A stretch of DNA of 64,000 nucleotides from DASSSQ01 sp963839285 (GCA_963839285.1 CAWIUN010000020.1:310001-374000), one strand, 5' to 3'. Counted from the first letter of the stretch, positions 30,051-39,225 are shown. Notes: generated from the sequence alone by a model not told the origin. Translations and numbers: made by a program.

Positions 30051-31932
30051 TTACCCCCGGAAGGAGACGATCTTCTGGAGCACGGCGCTGCCGAGGGCCA
30101 TCGAGACGAACCCGACGGCGATCAGCATGTGCCCGGTGGACGTGGAGTAGAGCGGGTGCATGTAGCTGCGGTTCAGGAGCGTCAGCGCGCGCGCGAGCAC
30201 GAACGGGAGGCCGATCAGCACGTAGGCGGAGAGGCGGCCCATCGCGGTCAGGCCCTTGATCTTGCGCGCGAACTGCTGCCGGTTCCGGACGGCCTCGGCG
30301 ACCATGTCGAAGAGGCCGGCCATCGAGCCGCCGACCTGGCGCTGGATCGTCACCGCGGTGACGACGAACTCGAAGTTCTTCGAGCCGACCCGCCGGGCCA
30401 TGTCCTCGAGAGCGTCGTCCATCGGGCGGCCGAGGCTGGTCTCGGTCAGGACGCGGCGGAACTCCTCCGAGGCGGGCGGCTGGCCCTCGTCGACGACCGT
30501 CTGGATCCCCTGGCGGAAGCTGTGGCCGGCCTTCAGCGAGGCGGCGAGCGTGATCAGCAGGTCGGGCAGCTGGTTCTCGAAGGCCTTCAGCCTGCCGCGC
30601 GCCCGGAACCAGACCCAGGCGAGCGGGGCGGCGCCGCCGACCAGCATCCCGACCAGCGTCGCGAACCCGCTCGAGGCGGCGACCGCGAGCACGAGCCCGA
30701 GGCCGAGGCCGCAGCCGAGCTGCAGGTAGACGAACTCGGCCGCGCGGAGCGGCAGGTCGGCGCGCTCGAGCAGCCGCGCGAGCGCCTTCCACTGCTTCAG
30801 GTGGCCGAAGGCGTGCTCGGTCGCGCCGTAGAGCCGCGTGCGGACGCCGGGGCCGGAGGAGCGGCGCTGCCGCTTCGCGCCCGTGACCGGCGCGAGGTGC
30901 GCGTCGAGGCGGCTGCGTAGGCGCCTGCCGCGGCCGGCGGCGAACGCGAGCGCGGCCGCGAGCAGCACGAGCAGGCCGACGGCGCCCGCGACGGCGGCCG
31001 TGCCCGCGGCGCGGTAGAGGGAGGTGGGGATCAGCGGCGAGGGCTCGGGCAGGGGCGCGCGCGGGGCGCCGAGGCCGGCCGGGATCGCGAGCGCGGAGAC
31101 GGAGTCGCCGAGACCCGGGCAGCGCGGCGTGGACCCGGACGGTCTCGCCCGGCCGCGCCGCGGTCGTGTAGCGGATCCGCCAGGTGCGGGAGAGCTCCTC
31201 GGCGATCGAGGCGTAGACGGCCGCGAGCTTGGCGCTCGAGCCGACGCGCTGGAAGCGGCCGCCGGTCTCGGCGGCGAGGCGCTGGAGCGGCGCCGGGTCG
31301 TAGCCCGCGCCGCTGACCGCGACCGGGTAGACGGCCGCGTGGGCGTGTCGCGCGGCGTCGATCGCCTCGGCCTGGCCGGCGCGGCTGGAGACGTCCTGGC
31401 CGTCGGTCAGGAGCACGATCACGCGGCCCGGCAGCCGCTGCGCGGTCAGGCGCTGCGACGCGAGCACGACCGCGTCCCAGAGCGCCGTCCCCTGGCGGGC
31501 GTCGACCGCGAGCGAGGAGAGCGCCGCGTCGGCGTCGGCCGGGGCGGCGGCGAAGTCGGTCAGCGCGTAGGCGCGCCGGCCGAAGGCGACGACGGCGACG
31601 CGGTCGCCCGCGCCCTTGACGTCGAGGAAGCCGTGCGCGGCGAGCGTCGCGTCGGCGAGCGCCTTCCCGGCCATCGAGCGCGAGCGGTCGATCGCGAGCA
31701 CGACCGCCTTCGTCCGGCCGAGGTTCTGCGCCTCGAGCCCGACGACGGGGACGCCGTTCTCGCTCACCCGCGGCGCCACCGAGGTCGCGGCGGAGCCGAC
31801 CACGGCCCCCTGCACCTCGGGGTAGCCGGACGCGTCGACGGTGACGTGCACGCCCGCGGCCGCGCCCGCCGGGAAGGCGAGCGCCGCGAAGACGAGCGGG
31901 CGCCAGACCCACCTGCGCCGGCGCCGCTTCAC
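30051..31932 (-). CDS. tadB: VWA domain-TadB fusion, interrupted by a +1 base near 31115
   Basis: The first part (ATG 31932) has a secretion-type helix, then a von Willebrand A domain with the MIDAS motif AIDRSRSMAGKAL and VIVLLTDGQDVSSR. After one extra base at about 31115 the frame continues GDSVSALAIPAGLG, a membrane helix, and the GspF domain (ENQLPDLLITLAASLKAGHS, VGGSMAGLFDMVAEAVR). There is no stop and no plausible start between the two parts, so they appear to be one ~626-residue protein. VWA would face outside and TadB lie in the membrane. The ATGA overlap with cpaF supports the start. An internal start for a shorter TadB cannot be excluded. Confidence 0.85.
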
Positions 31933-33356
31933 TGCAGCCCTCCGAAGCCGGTCGCCGAGAACGCCTGCCGCTGCAGCTCCGCCGTCGTCTCGAAGAAGTT
32001 CGGCGGCAGGATCACGTTGTTGGCGGCCAGCTTGTCGAGGAAGTGCGGCTTCAGGCCGGAGCTCTGCAGCGGCCCGAGCAGGCGGGTCGAGCGGGCGGCG
32101 GCCTCCTGCTCGTCCGGCGGCTTGGCCACGAAGAGGTCCTGCAGCGTGATCACCTCCGCCTCCATCCGCAGCACCTCGGTGACGTGGGTGATGCGGCGGG
32201 AGCCGTCGACGAGCCGCTGGATCTGGACGAGCACGTCGAACGCCGAGGCGATCTGCTCGCGGATCGCGCGGAGCGGCAGGTCGACGCCGGCGGTCAGCAC
32301 CAGCGTCTCGAGCCGGGCGAGCGCGTCGCGGGGCGAGTTCGCGTGGATCGTCGTCAGCGAGCCCTCGTGGCCCGTGTTCATCGCCTGGAGCATGTCGAGC
32401 GTCTCGGCGCCGCGGACCTCGCCGACGATGATCCGGTCGGGCCGCATGCGGAGGGCGTTCCGGACGAGCTCGCGGATGCGCACCTCGCCCTGGCCCTCGA
32501 TGTTCGGCGGCCGCGACTCGAGCGTGATCACGTGGTCCTGCTGCAGCTGCAGCTCGGCCGCGTCCTCGATCGTGACGATCCGCTCGTCGCCCGGCACGAA
32601 GGCGCTGAGCACGTTCAGCGTCGTCGTCTTGCCGGTGCCGGTGCCGCCCGAGATCAGCACGTTCAGCTTCCCCTTGACGCAGGCGGAGAGGAACTGCGCC
32701 GACTTCGCGGTCAGCGTCCCGAAGGCGATCAGGTCGTTGACCGTGTACGGGTCGCGCGAGAACTTGCGGATCGTCAGCGTCGGGCCCTTCAGCGAGAGGG
32801 GCGGGATGATCGCGTTGACGCGGGAGCCGTCGGGCAGCCGGGCGTCGACCATCGGCGAGGACTCGTCGATCCGGCGGCCGATCTGCGAGACGATCTTGTC
32901 GATGATCCGCAGCACGTGCGCCTCGTCGACGAAGCGGACGGCGGTGCGCTCGAGCTTGCCGTGGCGCTCGACGTAGACGCGCTCGTGGCCGTTGACCATC
33001 ACCTCGGTCACCGACTCGTCGCGCAGCAGCGACTCGAGCGGGCCGTAGCCGAGGATGTCGTCGGAGATCTCGCGGACGATCCGGCGCCGCTCGTCGCGGG
33101 TCAGCGGCGTCCGGTCGAGCGCGAGCTGCTCGGTGACGGCGCGGTGGACGCGGTCGGAGAGGTCCTCGTTCGTCTCCTGCTTGAAGAGCTCCGGCCCGAG
33201 CGTGGCGATGCAGGCGTGGTGGATGCGCGTCTTCAGCTCGGCGTACGGGTCGCCGGCCTCGGGGGTCGGCGCCGGGGCGGTCTGGCCCGCGACGTGGAGC
33301 TGCGGGCCGTCCTCGACGACGGTCGCGGGGCGGGAGAGGCGGTCGTGGAGCCCCAT
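31929..33356 (-). CDS. cpaF: CpaF/TadA pilus-assembly ATPase
   Basis: 475 residues. The N-terminal domain has LGPELFKQETNEDLSDRVH and GYGPLESLLRDESVTEVMV. The ATPase domain has Walker A SGGTGTGKTTTLNVLS, the Asp box EDAAELQLQQDHVI, Walker B MRPDRIIVGEVRGAE and the His box TGHEGSLTTIHANS. It powers Flp pilus polymerisation. The stop overlaps the VWA-TadB start (ATGA). The start at 33356 is an ATG three bases after the cpaE stop. Confidence 0.95.
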   Translation of the reverse strand: MGLHDRLSRPATVVEDGPQLHVAGQTAPAPTPEAGDPYAELKTRIHHACIATLGPELFKQETNEDLSDRVHRAVTEQLALDRTPLTRDERRRIVREISDDILGYGPLESLLRDESVTEVMVNGHERVYVERHGKLERTAVRFVDEAHVLRIIDKIVSQIGRRIDESSPMVDARLPDGSRVNAIIPPLSLKGPTLTIRKFSRDPYTVNDLIAFGTLTAKSAQFLSACVKGKLNVLISGGTGTGKTTTLNVLSAFVPGDERIVTIEDAAELQLQQDHVITLESRPPNIEGQGEVRIRELVRNALRMRPDRIIVGEVRGAETLDMLQAMNTGHEGSLTTIHANSPRDALARLETLVLTAGVDLPLRAIREQIASAFDVLVQIQRLVDGSRRITHVTEVLRMEAEVITLQDLFVAKPPDEQEAAARSTRLLGPLQSSGLKPHFLDKLAANNVILPPNFFETTAELQRQAFSATGFGGLQ

Positions 33357-33359
33357 GCG

Positions 33360-34550
33360 CTAGGCCCTCGCGAGCGCGGCGAGGACCCGCCGCGACCCCT
33401 TCTTCTTCGGAGCCGGGAAGAGCGACGACGCGAGCCCGCGCACGGCCCGGGAGAAGTCGCAGCCCGGGTCGGCGAGCACGGCCGGGTTGCCCCGGTTGAC
33501 CGCCAGCGGGACGGCCCGCTCGCTCGGCACCTCGGCGCCCATCTTGACGCCGAGCGCCGCCTCGACCTCGCGCGGCTTCAGGCCGACGTTCGAGTTCGCG
33601 CGGTTGAGCACGAAGCGGACGCGGCTCGGCGGGAACGAGAGCAGCTCGAGCGTCTGCATCGCCAGGCGCACGTTCTTCAGGGTCGGCACGTCGAGCCCGC
33701 AGATCATCAGCAGCTCGTCGGTGCGGTCGAGCGTCGCCAGCATCGGCCCGTGGAAGAACGGCGAGGTGTCGACGACGATCACGTCGTAGGTCTCGCGCGC
33801 GACCTCGAGCAGCCGGCCGAGCTTCGCCTCGGTCACGAGCTCGGCGTCCTCGGGGCGGAGCGGGGCGGGGAGGAGGTCGAGCCCGCAGACGTGCTTGGTC
33901 ACGTAGCCGGCGAGCTTCTCCGAGTCGAGCTCGCCCGGGGCGACGACGAGGTCGTAGATCGTCTTCTCGGGCTCGACGCCGAGCATGATCGCCGCGTCGC
34001 CGAACTGGAGGTCGAGGTCGAGCAGGAGCACGCGCTTGCCCTCCTGCTTGGCGACCGCGGCCGCGAGGTTCGTCGCGGTGACCGTCTTGCCGGTGCCGCC
34101 CTTGGGCGAGAAGACGGTGACGATCTTGCCCTTCGCCGTCGTCGAGCCGGGCAGCGGGGCCTGCCGGCGGGCGTGGCTCGCCTTCCGGATCGCGAAGACG
34201 ACGTTCTCGGTCAGCTGCGGGAGCAGGAGCACGTCGGCGACGTCGGCCTCGAGCGCCTCCTCGAGCAGGGCGGAGGCCTCGCCGGAGGCGACGACGACGA
34301 CCGGGGTGCGGGTCTGCTCCCGGATCGCGGCGATCTCGCCGGCCGGCAGGTGCGAGGCGCGGGTGCCGTGCAGGATCGCGTCGAGGTGGCCGCCGGCGAG
34401 CGCCGCCGACGCGTGTGAGACCGCCTCGCTCGAGCCGACGAGCTCGAGGTCGGGATGCTGCTCGAGCGCGTCGCGCAGCGTCCCGAGCCCCTCGCAGTCG
34501 CCGGTGACGTAGATCCGGAGGCGCTCGCGGGCGCCGTTCTCGTTGCTCAT
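33360..34550 (-). CDS. cpaE: CpaE-like pilus localisation ATPase (ParA/MinD type)
   Basis: 396 residues. An N-terminal receiver-like domain (about 10-125, RIYVTGDCEGLGTLRDAL) comes first. The deviant Walker A is FSPKGGTGKTVTATNLA, with DLDLQFGDAAIMLG and VIVVDTSPFFHG as later motifs. CpaE proteins position the Tad/Flp machine. The ATG at 34550 overlaps the cpaB stop (ATGA), which excludes the longer upstream frame. Confidence 0.92.
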   Translation of the reverse strand: MSNENGARERLRIYVTGDCEGLGTLRDALEQHPDLELVGSSEAVSHASAALAGGHLDAILHGTRASHLPAGEIAAIREQTRTPVVVVASGEASALLEEALEADVADVLLLPQLTENVVFAIRKASHARRQAPLPGSTTAKGKIVTVFSPKGGTGKTVTATNLAAAVAKQEGKRVLLLDLDLQFGDAAIMLGVEPEKTIYDLVVAPGELDSEKLAGYVTKHVCGLDLLPAPLRPEDAELVTEAKLGRLLEVARETYDVIVVDTSPFFHGPMLATLDRTDELLMICGLDVPTLKNVRLAMQTLELLSFPPSRVRFVLNRANSNVGLKPREVEAALGVKMGAEVPSERAVPLAVNRGNPAVLADPGCDFSRAVRGLASSLFPAPKKKGSRRVLAALARA

Positions 34551-35275
34551 CGTGTCCTCCTGGTGCCGGCGCTCCGGACCGTGTCGTAGGTCTCGACGAC
34601 CTCCGGGCTGTCGGAGGCCTCGACCGCCGGGCGCAGCTGGAGCGCCCAGTCGCCGTTCTGCAGCGTGAAGAAGAGCTTCTGCGCCTGGGTGTCGCGGACG
34701 GCGAGCAGCACCCACGCCGACTCGGTCGCGCCCTGCACCTTGACGGCGTTTGCGGGCGAGACGCGCAGGACGCGCAGGTTGCGGAGCGTGTCGCGGGCGA
34801 AGGGGTCGCCCTGCTGGTCCGGCTTGAAGTTGCCGACGACGTCGACGCGGTCGCCGGCCTTCAGCGTCCCGACGAGCAGCTGGTTCGGGTCGCCGGGCAC
34901 CTGGATCGCGCGCAGGTTGCCGGTCAGGTCGGCCCGCAGGCCCTGCTGGGCCTTCGTGCCGAAGCGGCGGAGCGTCACCTGCTCGCCCGCGTAGATCGGC
35001 TGGACGGCGACGAGGCGGCCGACCTGGTCGGGGTCGCTGATCGCGCCCGGCACGACGCTGCGCCTGGCCACTTCCTGGCCGGCGACGAGGTGGCGGGCGA
35101 CGATCTGCGCGCCGGTCGTCCCCAGGGGGATGTCCTTCGCCGCCACGTAGATCTGGACGCTCTCCTCGCCCTGCTGGACGTGGCGCTTGTAGTTCGTGAC
35201 GTAGAGCGTCGTCAGGAGCGCACCGGCGATTGCGAGTGCAAACGCGATGGCGATGTTGCGAATTCTGTATGTCAT
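34547..35275 (-). CDS. cpaB: CpaB/RcpC-like pilus protein with SAF domain
   Basis: 242 residues. One N-terminal helix (IAIAFALAIAGALLTTLYV) precedes a SAF domain (about 40-105: VYVAAKDIPLGTTGAQIV starts as IYVAAKDIPLG, then IYAGEQVTLRRFG) and a beta-rich Flp pilus-assembly CpaB domain. It faces the outside of the membrane and probably lines the pilus path. It is followed by cpaE with an ATGA overlap. Confidence 0.9.
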   Translation of the reverse strand: MTYRIRNIAIAFALAIAGALLTTLYVTNYKRHVQQGEESVQIYVAAKDIPLGTTGAQIVARHLVAGQEVARRSVVPGAISDPDQVGRLVAVQPIYAGEQVTLRRFGTKAQQGLRADLTGNLRAIQVPGDPNQLLVGTLKAGDRVDVVGNFKPDQQGDPFARDTLRNLRVLRVSPANAVKVQGATESAWVLLAVRDTQAQKLFFTLQNGDWALQLRPAVEASDSPEVVETYDTVRSAGTRRTR

Positions 35276-35300
35276 CTGTCGTCTGCTTTCGTCGTCGGTT

Positions 35301-36227
35301 TCACTGCACGAGCTGGACGGATCGGACGCCGAGATCCTCGGTCGCCGAGCCGCCCGGAACGGGGTCGATCCCTTCCCAGACCACGCTGGGTGAACCAGCC
35401 GGACAGGCTGCCCTCGTTGCCGGATGAGCTGGTGTCGGTCAGGTGGAAGCCGACCCAGGCGATGATGTGGTAACTCGCATTCGAGCCGGTGCCGACCAGG
35501 GTGTCGTAGACGGGGAAGAGCATCTCCGTCTGGAAGCGGTCGTGGAGCGCCTGCTGGATCTGCGAGCTCGAGAACTTGGCGCCCGGGTCCGAGTAGTAGC
35601 CGCCGAGCGGCAGGTACTGGTCGAAGCCCTTGTCGATCCAGGTCGCGAGGGTCGAGGTGCCGACCGTGCCGTCTGGTCGCTCGGGTCGAGGTTGAGCATG
35701 TCGAAGGCGCCGGGCGCGCCGGTCTTGCCGAGCGGCAGCGTCGTCGGGTTGCCGGGGCCGAAGCAGGGGCAGCCGGGGCCGGCCAGCTTCGGGTGCAGCT
35801 TGTTGACGACGATCGGGGCGACCCAGCGCGCCTGCGCGGGCAGGAAGGCGCGGGCCGTGGCCGAGGCGCCGACGTCGACCGAGGCGATCCCGAAGATCTT
35901 GCTGAAGAAGCCGGGCGCGGGACGCTTGAAGGTGACCTTGATCGTGTCGTTCGCCCCGAGCGTCGAGGCCAGGCTGACCTCGTTCGGCGCCAGGGCGTCG
36001 CCGTTCTTGGCGCCGTAGTCGACCGCCAGCGCCTGGGCGCCGGCCGGGTCGTCCGGGAGCGCCTGCGCGCCGGCGAGGGCGGCGGCGTCGGCCGTGGCCT
36101 GCGCCCGCCGGTCGGCGCGGAACCAGGAGCCGACGTCGAGCACCGCCGCGCTCATCCCGAGCAGGACGGTGATGAAGACGACCGCCAGAACCGCCGACTG
36201 CCCTCGTTCGTCGCGGCGAAGCCTCAT
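35301..36227 (-). CDS. tadG: TadG-like Tad-domain protein, two frameshifts
   Basis: Starts at ATG 36227, overlapping the TadE stop (ATGA). RRDERGQSAVLAVVFITVLL and helix residues match the Tad (putative Flp pilus assembly) N-terminal signature, followed by ADRRAQATADAAALAGAQAL. The frame shifts by one missing base at about 35672 (resuming GTVGTSTLATWIDKG) and by one extra base at about 35385. After that it reads VVWEGIDPVPGGSATEDL and stops at 35301. The repaired protein is about 308 residues. Pseudopilin-like TadG proteins are envelope components of the Tad system. The three parts agree in length and codon use. Confidence 0.82.
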
Positions 36228-36616
36228 TCCACACGCTCCTGGGTCGAGCTGGTCAGGTTGCCGGAGGCGACGACCACCCCGAGCAGGTTGATCGAGTACG
36301 GATAGGTGGCCGTGACCGTGACCGTCGAGCCGGGCGACCAGCTGGAGGCGACGCTCACGTTCAGGTCGGTCTGCCGCAGGTCGGGGGCGGCCTCGCGCAG
36401 CCGCGTCTCGGTGATGCCGGACGGATCGGACTCGTGCCGGCTGACGGCGGCGACCCGGGCCCCGGCGCGGACGGCGTCCGTCAGCGCGAGGTAGTGGTTG
36501 AAGGTGACGCCGAGCTGGAGGATCCCGAACAGGAGCAGGGCGAGCACCGGCAGCACGATCGCCAGCTCGGCGGTCGCCTGGCCCTGCTCGTTCTTCCTGT
36601 GTGCGATGTGGGGCAT
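36224..36616 (-). CDS. tadE: TadE-like minor pseudopilin
   Basis: 130 residues. The N-terminal RKNEQGQATAELAIVLPVLA followed by LLLFGILQLGVTF is the TadE signature: a processing site before a hydrophobic helix, with Glu at position five after the cleavage site. The C-terminal domain is beta-rich and includes VSVASSWSPGSTVTVTATY. It overlaps tadG by four bases and follows flp by 114 bases containing a strong hairpin. Confidence 0.88.
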   Translation of the reverse strand: MPHIAHRKNEQGQATAELAIVLPVLALLLFGILQLGVTFNHYLALTDAVRAGARVAAVSRHESDPSGITETRLREAAPDLRQTDLNVSVASSWSPGSTVTVTATYPYSINLLGVVVASGNLTSSTQERVE

Positions 36617-36680
36617 GGGCGGCTTGGTATCGAAGGGTGCGGGGTTGGATGCGAGGGTGGTTCGGGTGCGGCGGGCGGGA

Positions 36681-36714
36681 GACGGGCCCCCGCCGGGCGG
36701 GGCGGGGACCCGTC
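36681..36714 (-). terminator. Strong hairpin between flp and tadE
   Basis: A 14-base arm GACGGGCCCCCGCC (36681-36694) pairs with 36701-36714 with one mismatch around a 6-base loop. It lies just after the pilin stop. No T tract follows, so it may act as a partial terminator or mRNA stabiliser that makes pilin more abundant than the assembly proteins. Confidence 0.6.
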
Positions 36715-36730
36715 GCTCGCGTCTTCGGTG

Positions 36731-36916
36731 CTATGCGAGTACGTCCACGACCGACTGGAGCTTCCCCTGGATCGAGCCCGACAGGGTCATGAGCACGCCG
36801 ATGATCAGAACCGTGATCACGGCCAGCACGACGCCGTACTCGGCCATGGTCTGCCCGTCCTCGCGAGAGAGCGACGTCAGCAGGCGCGCGTACAGCTTCT
36901 GGGAAATCGTCTGCAT
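36731..36916 (-). CDS. flp: Flp/Fap type IVb pilin
   Basis: 61 residues. The segment SREDGQTMAEYGVVLAVITV contains the conserved G/Q processing site and Glu-Tyr pair of Flp prepilins, followed by the hydrophobic helix and a short tail, as in all Flp pilins. The ATG at 36916 is preceded by GGAGGTGA (5 bases away), the best ribosome site in the operon; the GTG at 36925 lies inside that site. It is the first gene of the Tad operon. No prepilin peptidase gene is present in the window. Confidence 0.92.
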   Translation of the reverse strand: MQTISQKLYARLLTSLSREDGQTMAEYGVVLAVITVLIIGVLMTLSGSIQGKLQSVVDVLA

Positions 36917-37224
36917 CGAATTCACCTCCTCTCGGCGGCTAGGCGCGTCGTCTGCCGCATGACGGACGCGGGGCGGGAAATGCGAAAGGTGATCGGGCGG
37001 CGATGGTGTTGATCGAGTGCGGACACGCTGGAATCGGTCTCCCGGTAATTACGAGGCGTGCCGCAAACGCCCGAGGTGTTCTGGATCTCTTCTACGTCCA
37101 TCGTCGGACAGTTGAGAAACCCCTTCCGGGTGATTCTTGCGGCCTGTTTCGAGAAATCCCCCTTCCGGGTGGCGCCCGTTCGGGGGATTCAGGCCGGGCG
37201 GGCGCGGGCAGGAGAAGCCCCGTC
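36917..37224. other. Intergenic region between flp and yihY promoters
   Basis: About 300 bases without a gene between divergent genes. It is slightly less GC-rich than the surroundings. CCCCTTCCGGGTG occurs at about 37121 and its near-copy CCCCCTTCCGGGTG at about 37158. These may be operator half-repeats. No clear -35/-10 pair was found for the Tad operon. Confidence 0.4.
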
Positions 37225-38118
37225 ATGGCGGCACGAGAGATCGTCGAGGAGCTGCGGGCGCGCCCGGTCGGGCTGCCGCGGGCGTTCGTCAAGCGCGTCT
37301 TCGACGTGATGGTCGAGCGCTTCGACCGCAACAACATCCTCACGTACGCGAGCGCGATGGCCGTGCAGCTGCTGACGGCCGTGATCCCGCTGGCGCTGCT
37401 CGCGTTCCTGCTCGTCGGCGCCTTCGGCAAGGAGAGCTACTGGCGCAACCAGATCGCCCCGAAGACTCTCCGGGCGCGTCTCCGGGCCGGTCTACCAGGC
37501 GGTCGACCACATCGCCGAGGGCCTGATCAACACGCTCCACGTCCACTGGCTCGTCTTCGCCGTCCTGCTGATGCTCTGGGAGGTCTCGGGCGCGGTGCGG
37601 ACGGTGATGGGCGCGCTCAACTCGATCTACGACCACGAGGAGACGCGCCCGATCTGGCACCGGTTCGGCCTCTCGTTCCTGCCTCGCCGCCGGCGTCGCC
37701 GTCGGGACGCTCGGCGCGCTGCTCCTGATCCTCCGCGGCGGTGCCCTGGTCTCGCTCGGGGCGGCCCAGCCGGTCTGGACGGTCGCGCGCTGGCTGATCA
37801 TCCTGGTGCTGCTCTGGGCCGTCGTCGCGATGCTCGTCCGCTTCGCCCCCGACGGCGAGCAGTCGGCGGGCTGGGTCACGGCCGGCAGCGTCCTGATCGT
37901 CGTCTCGTGGGTCGTCGCGACGCTCGTCTTCGGCTGGTACGTGACCTCGGCGGCGAACTACCGGACGCCGTTCGGCTCGGCCGTCGCCGCGCTGACGCTC
38001 GTCGGCTACATGTACACCTCGTCGATCATCTTCCTCGTCGGCGCCCAGATCGACCGGCTGCTGCAGGAGCAGGCCGAGCGCGAGGACGGGCCGCTCGACG
38101 GCGTGCTCGAGTGCGTGA
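37225..38118 (+). CDS. YihY/BrkB-family membrane protein, frameshifted
   Basis: Starts MAAREIVEELRARPVG with GGAGAA upstream. The family signatures are ILTYASAMAVQLLTAVIPLA, LWEVSGAVRTVMGALNSIY and TSAANYRTPFGSAVAALT, with six hydrophobic helices in total. The coding sense changes frame by one extra base at about 37465 and again at about 37682. The final frame has no stop before grxD, so a further indel near 38100 is likely, with the TGA at 38116-38118 the best candidate end. The molecular role of this integral membrane family is unsettled. Confidence 0.78.
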
Positions 38119-38157
38119 CGCCGGGGCTGCCGTGCCGCGGGCAGCGGGCGCGCTCGC

Positions 38158-38163
38158 TACGAT
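38158..38163 (+). promoter_or_regulatory. -10 box of bolA, leaderless geometry
   Basis: TACGAT ends 6 bases before the bolA ATG, with no ribosome binding site between. Confidence 0.55.
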
Positions 38164-38169
38164 CACGGC

Positions 38170-38406
38170 ATGTCGGCCGAGACCCTGCGCAGCCTGCTCG
38201 AGCGCGCCTTCCCGGGCGCCGACGAGCTCGACGTCGTCGACCGCACGGGCGGCGGCGACCACTTCCAGGTGACGGTCGCGAGCGGCCGGTTCGACGGGCT
38301 CTCGCTCGTCGAGCAGCACCGGCTCGTCTACGAGGCGCTCGCGGGCCCGCTCGGCGACGGCACGATCCACGAACTCCGCATCAAGACGAAGGGGACGAGC
38401 GCATGA
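38170..38406 (+). CDS. bolA: BolA-like protein
   Basis: 78 residues, the normal size. LLERAFPGADELDVVDRTGGG, the central DHFQVTVAS with its histidine, LVEQHRLVYEALAG and the C-terminal IHELRIKTKGT are BolA/YrbA hallmarks. BolA proteins bind monothiol glutaredoxins through a shared [2Fe-2S] cluster and act in iron-sulfur trafficking. The stop overlaps the glutaredoxin ATG (ATGA), making a two-gene operon that fits this partnership. Confidence 0.92.
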   Translation: MSAETLRSLLERAFPGADELDVVDRTGGGDHFQVTVASGRFDGLSLVEQHRLVYEALAGPLGDGTIHELRIKTKGTSA

Positions 38407-38765
38407 GCGAGCTTTCAGACCGGATCAAGGAGATCATCGAGGGCGCGGACGTGGCCCTGTTCATGAAGGGCACGCCGGGCATGGTCATGTGCGGCAACTC
38501 CGACCGGGCCCTGCGCGCGCTCCGCGAGGCCGGCGCGCCGGTGACGGCCGTCGACGTCCTCCCGGACCCGCAGATCCGCCAGGAGCTCTCGGCGCTCTCG
38601 GGCTGGCCGACGATCCCGCAGGTGTTCGTCCGCGGCGAGCTCGTCGGCGGCGCCGACATCACCGAGGAGCTGCATGCGAGCGGCGAGCTCGAGCGGCTCC
38701 TGCGCGAGAAGCTCGGCGAGCAGTACGCCGAGGCGCGCGCCGAGCAGACCGTTCCGCTCGCCTAG
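38403..38765 (+). CDS. grxD: Monothiol glutaredoxin (Grx4-type) with CGNS active site
   Basis: 120 residues. ALFMKGTPGMVMCGNSDRAL is the active-site region; the family normally has CGFS, here CGNS. The glutathione-binding WPTIPQVFVRGELVGGADI and the trailing ELHASGEL helix are conserved. Grx4-type glutaredoxins carry a glutathione-ligated [2Fe-2S] cluster together with BolA, whose gene overlaps it by four bases. The 3' end overlaps the antisense bcp frame. Confidence 0.9.
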   Translation: MSELSDRIKEIIEGADVALFMKGTPGMVMCGNSDRALRALREAGAPVTAVDVLPDPQIRQELSALSGWPTIPQVFVRGELVGGADITEELHASGELERLLREKLGEQYAEARAEQTVPLA

Positions 38766-39225
38766 AGTGCCCCTCGAGCGCCTCGAGGACGAGCCCGGCG
38801 TGCTCGTCGGGCTTGACCTTGCGGAAGGCCCGGGCGACGGTCCCCTCGCGGTCGATCACGAAGGTCGAGCGCTCGATGCCCATGAACGTGTTGCCGTAGA
38901 GGGAGCGCTGCTTCCAGACGTCGTAGGCCTCCGAGACCTCGTGATCCGGGTCGGCGAGCAGCGTGAACGGGAGCTCGTACTTCTTGCGGAAGCCGGCGTG
39001 CGAGGACTCGTCGTCGGGGCTGACGCCGAGCACGACGGCGCCGGTCTCGCCGAAGGCGTCCCAGGCGTCCCGGATCCCGCAGGCCTGGGCGGTGCAGCCG
39101 GGCGTGTCGTCCTTGGGATAGAAGTAGAGGACGACCGGCGTGCCGCGGTAGTCGGAGAGCTTCACGCGCTCGCCGCCGTCGGTCGTCAGCTCGAACTCCG
39201 GTGCAGGGCTGCCTTCGTCGACCAC
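38659..39225 (-). CDS. bcp: Thioredoxin-dependent peroxiredoxin (Bcp/PrxQ)
   Basis: The family part is about 152 residues. FYPKDDTPGCTAQACGIRD holds the peroxidatic Cys and, five residues later, the resolving Cys, as in E. coli Bcp. GVSPDDESSHAGFRKKYELP and TFVIDREGTVARAFRKV are also conserved. It reduces peroxides using thioredoxin. After LVLEALEG the open frame runs on for ~35 Arg/Ala-rich residues antisense to grxD. A TAG at 38762-38764 in another frame would end it at the usual place, so a base is probably missing near 38775. Convergent with grxD. Confidence 0.88.
   Translation of the reverse strand: MVDEGSPAPEFELTTDGGERVKLSDYRGTPVVLYFYPKDDTPGCTAQACGIRDAWDAFGETGAVVLGVSPDDESSHAGFRKKYELPFTLLADPDHEVSEAYDVWKQRSLYGNTFMGIERSTFVIDREGTVARAFRKVKPDEHAGLVLEALEGHSRRAERSARRAPRRTARRASRAGAARARRSHAAPR

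Noticed and set aside
37225..38765. YihY-glutaredoxin fusion (frame open from YihY into grxD)
   Set aside because: The link is Arg-rich and antiphase to bolA, which is clearly real; a lost YihY stop from an indel is more likely.
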